DNA of 41,465 nucleotides from Pseudoneurospora amorphoporcata (lineage: Eukaryota > Ascomycota > Sordariomycetes > Sordariales > Sordariaceae). This document shows, piece after piece, positions 20,102 to 32,329 of this stretch. The position numbers were made by a program, and so were the translations under genes. The DNA lies in contig MU859309.1 in assembly GCA_033297205.1 (NCBI GenBank), positions 1 through 41,465 on the forward strand, written 5' to 3'. Within the stretch, counting starts at the first letter, position 1; the number at the start of each line of letters is the position of its first letter. Below the pieces are notes generated by a model. That model had not been told where the DNA came from, did not search any database, and saw nothing but the letters and a program-made list of their open reading frames with translations.

Positions 20102-20429
20102 TGCATGGGGAGCGCTATCCAGGTACCAAAAACTAACCCGTTTCGGAAACCTAAGCATTTAGTCGGTAGATCTCACAACACACAGCACATCCAACTTTCC
20201 GAGCCTTTCACCAAGAAATTTGTAGAAGTGCTTTTACCAAGTGGTCAACAATTGCCGGGAAACTCTTTTTCGCAACTCAGCTGGCCTAAAAGGGGGCTTT
20301 TTGGGTGAATTGCTTTGTTTTGGGTTGTAGAGAACGTTGGCTTGCGGAATGTATTTTGAGAAGAAAAGAGGTCTGTGCAACTTCCGGAACGGGTTAGTTT
20401 TTGGGACCTGGATAGCGACCCCCCTTGCA
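20102..20429. mobile_element. 328-bp element with about 47-bp terminal inverted repeats (MITE-like)
   Basis: The core of the arms is 36 bp: 20113-20148 against the reverse complement of 20382-20417, with 34 matches. The arms extend outward with one indel to TGCA at both outer ends (20102-20105 and 20426-20429). The interior of about 230 bp encodes nothing. No clear target-site duplication was found. The near identity of the arms suggests a fairly recent insertion or ongoing correction. Confidence 0.65.
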
Positions 20430-22737
20430 TCGCTGCCGCGGCCGGCAAACCAGCAGGCCAAAATTCCCGACATCTTGATTGGCAATTCCTTATCGGGTCA
20501 GGTACGTACCTTTGAGCACGCACCACCAAGCTGGCAGCAGCCAGCGGAAAAGAAGGCGGCCGTTCTGCTTTGCTGACTTTTCCGACTTTTGATGGGCAAA
20601 TGCGAGCCAGCTACGTAACAACAACAGGGTAGCCAACAGCAGGGTAGGCGGTCTGCCCAACGCCACCTCACCCGACGCTGGAAACATTCAGCCGCTTTGT
20701 AGCTTTCCAGAAGTGTTCAAGAGACATCAGAGAACAATCACAAATTGCATGTCAACTGATAAACAAAGGTTCAAAACTTCTCCAGTCCCCGCCTCCGGCC
20801 TTTTAATGGACCCTCTGCTTGCTGGAGGTGAAGAACCTTGGGCTGTTTTCTCGCGTTCCCGGTCTTCTCCCCAGCTCGCCGGCCGTGACAGGGGTACGTA
20901 CCATTGGGCCGCCCAACCGCCCGCACCAGCCGGCTGTGTTCCGCGCGTCCACAGTTTCTTCGATCGCGCCAAGGCTGGGGAAGTCGAAGAAAGATGATGG
21001 AAATTTTTTAGCAAAACAATCGAATTCCATGTGCAAATATGAAAGGTTTCTCCATGCTGATGCTTGAGATTGAACTTTGGCTCGTGGGGTTGGTAACGGA
21101 TCACTGGGAGTGCAGACTCTTTCCAATTGATGATCATGGGTGTCAAAATGCAAAGATGGTTTGTGGTTAGGCGCTGGTCGTTGTTCTTCATGGCAACTCG
21201 GCAAATTCCGTTCACACAATGGGAGGGTTCAGATGAGAATCGTGCCTTGGCTTGGCGTTGTTGGCCTGACCGGACACGACCCGAGCGTCCGGGAGTTGCA
21301 ATATGTGCCGCCAGCTTGGATTCTGAACCGAAGTGCCCGTTCAAAATACTCAGGCGCTAGACATTATAGCCTTAATACAAAAAAAATAAAATAAAAATAA
21401 TGAAACCATGACTCGAAGAACTCAAGTATACTACTTTATGGTGATGTTTCATCTCGTGATGGATCGATTTGGTTCAAGCCTCGGGTTCACAGGCTAAGAA
21501 CAGACGCGGGCCTGACAGGGACCAAGTCGGTGGGTCTAGCGCGGAGGGCTGACGTCTTTTTGCGGGAGCGCAGAGTTGCAGGGCACAGGGCCTGGCACAG
21601 GGCATGGTGCGTTGCAGCGGGTCGTGGTGGTACATGAGACTTGTACTGTGTAACTGGCCAATCAGAGACCAGAAAATGGATCTGGGGCCCGGGAATAGGT
21701 TGTAGGATGCATCCAAGGTGGTGGACTGGGGTGGGCAGACTGGGCCGGGCCTCTTCCCCAGTGATGGATCGCTCGCCCTTCCTCGCGAGAGGTGAGCGAG
21801 AGAGGGAAACCAGCAGAAGCCAAAGGGGCACATTTTCGGGGCGTGAGAGCAGAGGGTAGAGAGGCCGAGAGCGTGAAGAAGAGTCTGCATTTTCACACAT
21901 GCGCGCACACAACCCAGACCAAAACACGTGTAGATGTGTGGCCAGCAGCCGAAATAGAACGGGCCAGCCGGGCAACCACCATCGTCGTCGTCAACAATCA
22001 CTGATCAACACCATCGCCGCTGTCCGAGGCTCCCATCCGCCATTTCTCCCTTTCCATTGTGCTTGTCATCTCAACCACCTTGCAATCTGGCTTCGATCCA
22101 GTCTTCCCCCCGTCATCCGACGATCCCACATCACCACCAACAACAACAGCAGAACCACCACCCACAGCCATTACTCGCTGCACATCAAGACTGTCACCAT
22201 CAAGTAGTGTCTTTGGCTGTCATTGCAACTTTTGGACGATCGCTTCCAGTCTTTCCCGTGACGACTGCAACTACTGCCTAGCGACAACCACATTGCGACA
22301 GCTCAAGTTTCCGACAAGCTTCGAATAGCTTCTGCCCCTCCAGCTTGTCATCTCGAACCACCCAGCCGAGGTCGCCGCCCTTCTATCGAACAACCGCGAC
22401 AATCGATCGCTTATAGCAGCCAAACCATCCGACCGATCAGCCGCAACGGCAAGACGATTCAAGTCACCGCGCATTCGAGCACCTCTACAGATTCCACTAG
22501 AGCATAACAGAGCAAGCTCGCCAGTTCTGTTGCGCCGCGCTTTCCTTGTTTGAATCGCGCCCAAAGTGCCAGCAAGGCAGCGTCGAAATAGGAACACGCC
22601 GGCAATCGTCTCGTCCGATGGGATACCGATAACACGTAGAGATCATACACGCAAGCTAGAGACAGAAAGAAAGTTGTTGTTGTTTGGTACTATACGTTTG
22701 GACTGGAATTTGAGGGGGACCGGTACAGCAGCCCAGC
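20430..22737. other. promoter and long leader region of INO80
   Basis: No independent gene is supported. From about 22000 to 22737 the plus strand is C/A-rich and G-poor, like a long 5' leader. It contains several ATGs (for example 22057, 22059 and 22566) that would open upstream ORFs if transcription begins this early. Two GTACGTAC palindromes lie near 20500 and 20893. Confidence 0.45.
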
Positions 22738-22784
22738 ATGGACCACCACTTCTCGACGGTGCTGCAGCGACCTCCTCATTTTGA
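22566..22784 (+). other. possible upstream ORF overlapping the INO80 start
   Basis: A 72-codon frame starts at ATG 22566 and ends at 22784, overlapping the INO80 start (22738) in another frame. If the transcript includes it, scanning ribosomes would be diverted past the INO80 ATG, lowering INO80 output. Transcription start is unknown. Confidence 0.3.
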
Positions 22785-25700
22785 CGAGGATGGAACAGAA
22801 GGGGGAGATGGAGGAAACGGCGCAGCACCACCACCACGCCGAGGTCTGCGCGACATTCTCAACCCAGTGAGCAGCAACAGCACATCCCAAGCGGCACCAC
22901 AAGCAGCAGCGTCATCATCATTGCCCCATGGAATTGGAGGACCAGTGCCGCCGCCGCCCTCGACGAATTCCATGCGCGCGACGACGCACGGCTCGTCCTC
23001 GTTCAATTTGAGATCGCCAACGCAGCAGCAACAATCATCGGAATACCGTCGTCATCCACTTTCCTCCCTGGCGACTCCAGCACACACTGCACCACCACAT
23101 CCAGGACCCTTTTTGGCCTCGCCTCCCAACGCCAACAAGGCGCTAGGTGCCGCCGGCAATCTGAGCAGTCAACCACCACCACCCACGGGTCCGCGCTCAA
23201 TTCTCAACCCTCCAACAACAAGCCAGCAACAACACCAACAACACCACCCAAATCCCTTTGTCGCAGCATCCGCACCCTCGCTGCCACCGCCGTCGCCGAC
23301 GTCCTCGTTGCAAGCTCCACCTGCCATCACACCAATTGCCGGCCTATCAGCTCCGGCTCCAGCACCGAGTTCGCTACTACCTCTATCAGCAGGAGGCATC
23401 GGAAACTCCATCACGGTCTCGTCGTCGAGCTCGCAACAGCCAGCCCGAACATCGCAACTGCACGCGCCGTCGGCCTATTATTCGCAGGCTGAATCGTTCC
23501 GCGATCGGGATTCGTCATTACGCGAAAAATCATTGACAGGCGGCAGCTTTTACGACCCAACCGCCGACGCCAGCAACAGCTTCAGCATTAGCGGCCTAAG
23601 CCCACGAAAAGATCGAGATCGCGACCACCGCGACCACCACCGGTCCGATACAACAAGGGAATTACAGCGCATGGTTTCGGGTCATTCTGACACAGGCTCC
23701 TCCTCCCACCTCTCCACGGGAACAAGCTCCTGGCATACTCCCGCTTCGGGCTCGGCCACGAACAAAGTAAGCCAACATTTGACATTCACTTGTACTGCAA
23801 ATGGAATCCACCGAATCACCACACACACTAGCGATAAAGTCATTGAACCACCAAACCACACTGCAACGCACAACACAACCGAACACGGTCGAGTGGCCAT
23901 GACAAACTTTCCACTCTCAACACCACAAACCCCGTCACGTCGTCCTTTATTCACCGCCCGCATTCCCATTCCTTTCCCTTTCTTTCAATACCAGCATCCA
24001 CACGTCACCAACACCATCCCCGTCCCCTTTAATACCATAATCACATCCATCTCTTCGCCCACCCTGCCCCCAAGGTTCTCAATGCAGTGACCCTCAAAAG
24101 TCAACATTCTAAAAACCTTGGCCCATGGGCGCTGGTCTGAAAATTTACAAGTGCACGCCGCCACCACAACAGCTACCACCGATTAATACTGCTACTTTCG
24201 CTGCCTCATCCCTTGCCTCCTGGAATACGAAACACCAACACCATCAACAACAAAGCTTTGCTGGCCCTTTAATTATTCCAACATCAACTGACCCAGCCTT
24301 TGCTCTTCTACATTCATTAGATACGCGATCCGTACAACTATTCCCAGTCGTCGACCGATTACTACAGAAAGAAAGAAAACTACCCGGCCGACCATACATC
24401 GCCTCCATCGATTGTAGCTCCGTCCAACTTTGCTGTTGCGACGCGTAGTCCTATTGCCGCCCTTTCCCATCCGGCATCAGTTGCTGCACCAGCCAGTATC
24501 GGAACTGGAAGTGTTGGCAGTCTCGCCGGATCCATCAGCCCCAGGCTTTCACTCAGACCACCGAGCATGGCCTCTCCCACGATACGAAGCGCCGTCTTAG
24601 CTAATCCCACATCCAACGGCACCACCGCACTACCGGCCCTAGGCAGGAACGAGTCGCCACCATCCAAGATGTCTTCCGCTACATCAACCGTAAGCTCTTT
24701 CGCCCTTCGTCCCCATGTACCAATTGGCAATGTCCATCCTCCCTCCCTTTGTTCTTTCTCCTCTTTCACGTAACAACCGCTGACAGTAATTGTTGCTTCC
24801 AGAATACCAGCCGCGCCGCCGGTGTCATGTCTTTTTCCAACATCCTTTCTAGCTCCGAGCCTGTTTCCAGGCCCCGCCCAGCTTCACCCATGATGGATGA
24901 CGACGATGACAACCCAATGAAGATCGAGCGCGCCGATTCATCCGAGAAGTTTGTCAGGGAGAAGAAGGAGAGGAAACCACGCCAGCCCAAGCAGCCACGC
25001 ATCTCCGACATCAGGCATTCCGAGTCCACTCCCAAGGGGCGACGAGGGCCATCGAAGCAAGAGAGTCCTCTGCCCAACATGCGCATTCCAGCCAAGAGAA
25101 TGGCCAACGGCGCCCTCAAGCAACAGAAGGTGTTCTCGTCCGAAAATGAGGAGAAGATCAGGAAATGCATGGATAGAATCGAAGCGCGAGAGCTTCCTGA
25201 TGAATCCGACTACGAGGAGGAGTTGCGCGAGTGGAGGGAGCGACGCGAGGCGCGGAGGCAAGAGATGAACAATCGCGATCTTCGCCTGCACCGACTGAGG
25301 AGAGCCGAATACACAGAGATCGAGACCCAGAAACTCAAGCTGCATGCCGACTTTGGTAAGCGTCGATATGACGATCTCAACTACGACGATGCATTGCAAG
25401 AGGTCCGGGAGCGTGAGCTCTTTGCAGAGAAGGAGCGCAAGAAGGATATGCAGCGCAAGAGGCGGCGCGAGAAGTCCATGGCTACTACTATGGAGGCGAA
25501 GGCTGCCGCCTTGGCCAGGGCCTCTGCAGCGCAGGACGAGGCGGAAAGGCAGAAGTATATGCGCGAAGCCGAGCGGGCCAACAAGAAGGTACAGCAGACC
25601 CGACTTATCTTGCAGAAGGGTATCAAGGGCCCGGCCCGGAACCTGAATCCCATCGAGCCGAACCTGGAAGGCGGCACCATGGCTACGTTCCAGGCGGAGA

Positions 25701-28700
25701 ACATGGAGCCTGGCAAGACGAAGGGCAAGGGTCGTGCCGGCACGAGACCTAAGAAATCCAAGGAACAGAAGCAAGCCGAGAAGGATGCCGCCGAGGCTGC
25801 CCAAGCCGCTCTTGATGCTGGTCTGGAGCTGCCGCCCAAGGAAGAGACCAATAAGATCCGCATCAAGCTTACCAAGACCAAGGCGCCCAAGGAGGTTGAC
25901 GCGGACAAGGATAAGGAGCTCAAGGAGCCTCAAGAGCCGAAGGAGCCCAAGGAGCCCAAGGAGCCCAAGGAGAAGGTCAAGGAAAAGGTTGTGGAGGAAC
26001 CTAAGGATCCGTTGGAGCTCAAGTTCCAGACCAAGGGCTTCAACCAGATCTATGACCAGATTTGGCGTGATCTCGCCAGGAAAGACGTCAACAAGGTGTT
26101 CAGACTGGCGATCGATTCGTATTCCACCAAGTCATCCAACCTCAAAAAGACCGCCATCCTCGCGTCGAAAGAGGCTAAGAGATGGCAGCTCCGTACCAAC
26201 AAGGGCACCAAGGATCTGCAGGCTCGCGCCAAGCGTGTCATGCGTGACATGATGGGCTTCTGGAAGCGCAACGAACGTGAGGAGCGTGATCTCCGGAAGG
26301 CAGCTGAGAAGCAAGAGCTGGAGAACGCTCGCAAGGAGGAAGCCGATCGTGAAGCCGCTCGTCAGAAGAGGAAGCTCAACTTCCTTATCTCGCAGACCGA
26401 GCTGTACTCCCATTTCATTGGCAAGAAGATCAAGACCAATGAGGTTGAGCGCAGCACGGATCACCCTGATGAGATTGCGGCTAATGATGATAAGATTCCG
26501 GAGAACGACATGGATATCGAGGTGCCCACCGGTCCCATTGGCGCCAAGGTCACCAACTTTGAGAATCTCGACTTTGACGCTGAAGATGACTCGACACTGC
26601 GGGCCGCTGCCATGGCTAATGCGCAGAATGCCATTGCCGAGGCCCAGAGGAAGGCTAGAGAGTTCAACAAGGAAGAGTCCAAGCTTGATGAGGATGGCGA
26701 GATGAACTTCCAGAACCCGACCATGATGGGCGATGTCGAGATCGAGCAGCCCAAGCTTCTCAACTGTCAGCTCAAGGAATACCAGCTCAAGGGTCTCAAC
26801 TGGCTGGTCAACCTGTACGAACAAGGCATCAACGGTATCCTGGCCGATGAAATGGGTCTTGGAAAGACGGTGCAGTCCATTTCCGTCATGGCCTACCTTG
26901 CCGAGAAGTACGATATCTGGGGTCCCTTCTTGGTCGTCGCGCCTGCGTCCACCTTGCACAACTGGCAGCAGGAAATCACAAAGTTCGTTCCCCAGTTCAA
27001 GGTGCTCCCTTACTGGGGTACTGCGGGCGACCGTAAGGTACTGCGCAAGTTTTGGGATCGCAAGCACACGACCTACAAGAAGGACGCTCCCTTTCATGTC
27101 ATGATTACCTCGTACCAGCTTGTCGTCTCTGATGTTGCGTACTTCCAGAAGATGAAGTGGCAGTACATGATTCTTGATGAAGCCCAGGCTATCAAGAGTT
27201 CACAGAGTTCACGTTGGAAGTGCCTGTTGGGCTTTCACTGCCGTAACCGTCTTCTGTTGACGGGTACGCCTATCCAGAACAACATGCAGGAACTCTGGGC
27301 CCTGTTGCATTTCATCATGCCTTCACTCTTCGATTCCCACGACGAGTTCAGCGAGTGGTTCTCCAAGGACATCGAGTCTCATGCCCAGAGTAATACAAAG
27401 CTGAACGAAGACCAGCTGAAGCGTTTGCACATGATCCTCAAACCCTTCATGCTGCGTCGTGTCAAGAAGCATGTCCAAAAGGAACTCGGCGACAAGATCG
27501 AGTTGGACGTCTTCTGCGATCTTACCTACAGACAGCGTGCCATGTACGCCAATCTGCGCAACCAAATCAGCATCATGGACCTCATCGAGAAGGCGACGCT
27601 GGGCGACGACGATTCTGCTAGTCTCATGAATCTCGTCATGCAGTTCCGTAAGGTGTGCAATCACCCTGACCTCTTCGAGCGTGCGGATACCGCTTCGCCG
27701 TACTCGTTCGGTTACTTTGCCGAGACAGCCTCGTTCCTCCGCGAGGGTAATCCGGTTACTGTCGGTTACTCTACGCGCAGCTTGATTCAGTATGAGCTGC
27801 CCAAACTGCTCTGGCGCGACGGTGGCCGGCTGTACAAAGCTGGTGAGGACAACCAGGTCGCTGGGTGGCGGAACCAGTGGCTGAACGAGAAGTTCAACAT
27901 CTGGACTCCGGAACACATTTGCGAGAGCCTGGCTGGTGCGGACAACTTCTCGTGGCTGCGCTTTGCCGATACGAGCTACGAGGAGGTCTACCGGGCTAGT
28001 CACATGGACCTCTTTGGTCGGGCTGTTGAGATGTCCACCAAGAAGAACCGTCTTGCGGAGATCAAGATCGCTTACGATGAGCCGGAGGACTTGAACTTCA
28101 CTCCCGCACATGCCCTCTTCAAGATCAGGGAGCGCGAGGACAGGAAGCCTTTGGCTGACATTACCGAGCAAGGCATTCTGAGTAGGTTGATGAACGTCTC
28201 CCGCAGTGCATTCTCTGAGACCGGTCTCGGTCGCCTCGAGCAGGCCGCTTGTCCAAAGACCTCGGCTCCTCCTATCGAGGTTGTCTGCGATAGCCGCGCC
28301 TCAGTCGTTGAGCGGGAGAACATCATGTTCAACGCCCCCATGCGCAAGGTCCTCTTCGGACCTACCCTGGCCGAGGAGAAGGCGCTCGTCGTACAGAAGG
28401 TGCCGCCATCACGCTACCCGCCTCCAGCCTTGCTTCCTGCACCAGACAAGGAGAAGCAGAAGTTCACCAACATCACGGTCCCTTCGATGCGCCGCTTCGT
28501 CACCGACTCAGGCAAGCTCGCCAAGCTCGACGAGCTGCTCCGCGAGCTCAAGGAGAACGGCCACCGCGTCCTTCTCTACTTCCAAATGACGCGCATGATC
28601 GACCTCATGGAGGAATACCTCACCTATCGCAACTACAAGTACTGCCGACTCGACGGTTCCACCAAGCTCGAAGACCGCCGCGACACCGTCACCGACTTCC

Positions 28701-29491
28701 AGACCCGTCCCGAGATCTTCATCTTCCTGCTGTCCACCCGCGCCGGTGGTCTGGGCATCAACCTCACGTCCGCCGACACGGTCATCTTCTACGACTCGGA
28801 TTGGAACCCGACCATCGACTCGCAAGCCATGGATCGCGCCCATCGTCTGGGTCAGACCAAGCAAGTTACCGTCTACCGTCTCATCACACGGGGTACCATC
28901 GAGGAACGTATCCGCAAGCGCGCCATGCAGAAGGAAGAAGTCCAGCGCGTGGTCATCACGGGCGGCTCGTCGGCTGCCGGTGGCGGTGTGGACTTCTCCG
29001 GTCGTCGTGCGCCGGAGAACAGGAACCGCGATATCGCCATGTGGTTGGCGGATGACGAGCAGGCGGAGATGATTGAGAAGCGGGAGCGCGAGCTTCTTGA
29101 GAGTGGAGAGATGGAGAAGTTGGCTAAGAAGAGTAGGGGAGGTGCCGGCAGCGGAAAGAGGAAGAGAGGGGCAGGGGGAGAAGGAGGAGGGAAGGAGGTT
29201 AGTTTGGATGAGATGTATCATGAGGGTGAGTACCTTTTGCTTCCCAGTACTAATGGAATGGACGTGGGGCTGACAATGACTAAAACAGGCGAGGGTAACT
29301 TTGATGATGGTGGCAATGGTGGCATCAAGGGTAGTGGAACGGCTACGCCTAGTGTCAATGGAGAAGCGGGAGGTGAGGAGAAGGGTGTTGTGGGAGGAGC
29401 TGCCAAGAAGAGGAAGACGACGGGTGGTGGTGGAAGCAAGAAGGCTAAGACTACCAAGCAGAGGTTGGCTATTGCTGATGGGGAGATTTGA
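22738..29491 (+). CDS. INO80: INO80 chromatin-remodelling ATPase (4 exons, about 2007 aa)
   Basis: Exons are 22738-23766, 24321-24689, 24803-29225 and 29289-29491. Introns of 554, 113 and 63 bp begin GTAAGC, GTAAGC and GTGAGT. The N-terminal 460 residues are disordered (Pro, Gln, Ser runs). A charged coiled-coil region comes next, then the DBINO domain at about 870-1010 that binds actin-related proteins. The Snf2 ATPase lobe starts near 1123, with Walker A DEMGLGKT at 1148-1155 and the DEAQ box at 1258-1261. An insertion separates it from the helicase C lobe at about 1700-1850, which carries QAMDRAHRLGQ near 1806. The split ATPase with its large insert identifies INO80 rather than SWI2 or CHD. 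It is the catalytic subunit of the nuclear INO80 complex, which slides nucleosomes and handles H2A.Z in transcription and repair. In N. crassa the orthologue is named crf2-1. Exon 2 has no obvious start of its own and appears only through splicing. Confidence 0.97.
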
Positions 29492-31842
29492 TACTCATCC
29501 TGATGGATGTTCGCGTCTCCCGGTTGGTTATGCGCCTCCCTCACGTCTTCAGAAGGAACTTGCGGAACGTATCAAAGCATGATAGGTGTCGAAGCGCTGA
29601 ATTTGTGCTGGAACAGAACCAGGAGGGAAGAGCAGGAAGAGGGGGTGGAAATTGCTTTCTTTGTAATTGTTCCGTTTGTACTACTAGATGGTTGGGAAGG
29701 TCGGTTAAGCATTCGCTGCACTTAACTTGCATGTTACGGTACGGGTTGACACCGCCATGATTTCAGAGATCCGGAAAAGCAGCAAGAGAGAGAGACAGAG
29801 AGAGAGGAACTGTCCGGTAATGAGCGCTTCGGACGGTAGAAAAGATGTATGGATATAGCATAAGCAGAATAAGGTACAGAGTTACAGGTAGACTACACAG
29901 TTAGTTCACAGCTTAAAAGCAATAAGAAGGGAATGGAACATTGACGAGAAGGGAAGCAACGGTTGCAACACTGCAGTCAGTTTAATCGTGGAACAACAAA
30001 GCCAAGCTCCGAAACACATGAAGAGCTCGAACACAATACCTACCTATGTTGGAAGATCTATCTTGCAAGGCTCGGCCGGCGCCGGTTAGACTAGGCGTTG
30101 AAAATGATGGCATGGCATGGAAGCAGAGAACGGGAAGGGAAGGGAAATATACCTACCTTAGTAAAGAAGGATACTAGCATGGAAGTGAGCAGGTTAAGAA
30201 CCAGATGACAAAATATTTCATCGGTGAGAAGTGACCTTTGATATTATCAGGCAGGCAGGCATGTGTGGTTGATGTGCCGTGCCTGATGTGTGTGTTTTGG
30301 AGACGGGAGGTCACCAGAGGGACGGACACACACGGAGACGGGAGGATGTTAATAGTTGAAGTACGCCGCCGGCTCGGGATTGGATTTGCTGAAAAGTCGG
30401 GAAGGACAGCTGAGTCTGGCTGAGACGCACCGCGGTATCGGGTTGTGTTTTAGGTTACCAACTAACCACAACGATTCGCTGTTTCGGTTTTGTTGGCCTG
30501 GAGACGGGAGCTATCATGCCCGTTCGTTCGAGCTTGCGGTGGTACTTGATCACATAGGTACCTAGGTATATTTTTGTGTCCTTCCTCTTTCTTCTTCGTT
30601 GTTTCGCGCTTGTTCATGTGGGAAACGTGGGTCAAATTCAGCAGGTGGACATGTTAGTATGGCCTGTAAGTACCCGGTAAAGCTGCAGGCTGCCTGTGGC
30701 TGTAACAAGTAGGACTAAACGCGTCGCATCAAATCACGGGGACACGTGGGGACGGGAGGCATGAAAGCACGACAGAGCCCGTCACTTCTGCTAGGCTTGT
30801 AGATATGCAGGGCATCCATCCATCCATCGTACAACACTTGACCACAACGCGGCACAACACCGAACCAATATGTCGGCAGGTCACGACCAAAAGCGGCTAC
30901 ACTACAGCGAGTCGAGAGCTTTTTTCTTGGGCAGCGATGTCTGCACTATAGGGAGTTTGCAGTCATACAGCACTGGACTTAGGTTGGGGGTGAACCGGGC
31001 CGGTCTGGATGGAATGGAATGTCCCCCCCAGGGCAGCTTGCCCGAGCAGCGAGACACGCTAACACTTCCACGGTGGCAGGGACGAAAAAGGTCCCGTCGC
31101 CCAACAGAACGTCGCTGGCGCTACCAACCAAGGTTTTCCCACCGTAGGATAATTGGTAAATATACCTATAAATCCACGCAAGTCCTGTCACATCCCTTCC
31201 AATAGCCTATGCTGTTCGTCTGGGCCGTCGAACAACTACCTACGACTAGGTATCAAAAGGGGGCACGATGTGTTGGGCTGGCTTGTGCTGCTTGATGGCA
31301 CTTTATTGTTAGTGCTCGTTATATCTTGACCCCGCTAAAACACACCCCTCGGCAGGGACAAAAAAAGGTGTAAATTGATGTTACTAGAGGTATTCAAGAG
31401 GCCTCTTCGTATCAAAGAAACCTGGTAGGTGTAAAGTCAAGCTTTGTCTAATTCTTTTACAATCTTTCAGTGGTTTAATTCTTTTGGGCAGTTGAATGAG
31501 GATAAATATCGCACAACGTGTTGGTCCGGTTACTTCCTAGCTAACGTCACTTGATTGTTAGTGCCCCTTATCGGACATCCCGTCTTGCTTGACCCGCTCA
31601 TTTATGTGACGCTAACACTTACCTGCTAGGTTCCACCGCAGGGCCCCAGACATAGAAAACATTCATCACAACAGCCATCGAGCCTCTTACACATAATGAG
31701 CGTGGTATTTGCAAACTTGAACGCTCGCTCTTCCATTCATGAGTCTGGACTGGTTTCTCAGGCACCGAAACACGGATTCAACTAGGTAGAGAAGGGAGCG
31801 CTGTTGATGGCTGATATTGGGGTGTTCTAGTCGCTGCTCTTT
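29492..31842. other. non-coding downstream region of INO80
   Basis: No supported gene. A (GA)n tract lies at about 29784-29807 and a CATAGGTACCTAGGTAT palindrome near 30551. Two copies of ATTGTTAGTGC at 31305 and 31554 share further bases around them, including CTTGACC near 31327 and 31590. They suggest an old dispersed repeat also present in inverse orientation at 13449 and 13706. Confidence 0.45.
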
Positions 31843-32329
31843 AAGCCGTGTTCGGTGACCCAGTATACCAGTATCGTAGAGGTTGCATATACTGTTGATG
31901 GCCTGCAGCGAAATCGCTGTACAGTAATGCAACAGTAATGCACCCTAACTTACCCCAAACTCCCCCTATAACGGTCTCGTGTTCGTTGGTACTGTTGTAT
32001 TCGGTTGGCATACTGGTCCAATAGGGCGCTGTAAATACAAGGCATATATGTGCTGGAAAGCCAGTCCTGAGTGCTTTTATACTGGCATAAACATGGGGTT
32101 TGAAGCAGTATGAAAGCGAAGAAAGCAGTAAGATCACCAACGATTTCTAGCCTTCTGATTGGTCAAATGCAGGCCATTGGGGGAGTTGGGGGAAGTGTAG
32201 CGACCTATATCAACTTGCAGATTTTTACTGGAAAACAGCCGAACGCAAAAATCACGGTAGTATACTATTGCTTACTAATATATAAACTTCCTTACTATTA
32301 CTGGCATACTGGGTGACCGAACACGGCTT
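31843..32329 (+). mobile_element. better-preserved copy of the short TIR element seen at the left edge
   Basis: The terminal inverted repeats are about 30 bp: AAGCCGTGTTCGGTGACCCA from about 31843 and its near-complement TGGGTGACCGAACACGGCTT ending at about 32329, followed by CAGTAT(A/G)CCAGTA. Subterminal C-rich and G-rich tracts also pair (about 31950 with 32175). The flanks read TTTA on both sides, compatible with a TA target site. The element is 487 bp and codes for nothing. The RIP-mutated relative is at 620-1052 in opposite orientation. It is probably a non-autonomous DNA transposon. Confidence 0.75.

Noticed and set aside
21466..21500. tRNA B-box-like sequence GGTTCAAGCC
   Set aside because: No matching A-box, acceptor stem or cloverleaf could be drawn around it.
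24938..25933. Long minus-strand ORFs opposite INO80 (also 26132-27097, 27323-28171 and 28508-29221)
   Set aside because: They are antisense shadows of a highly conserved coding exon.
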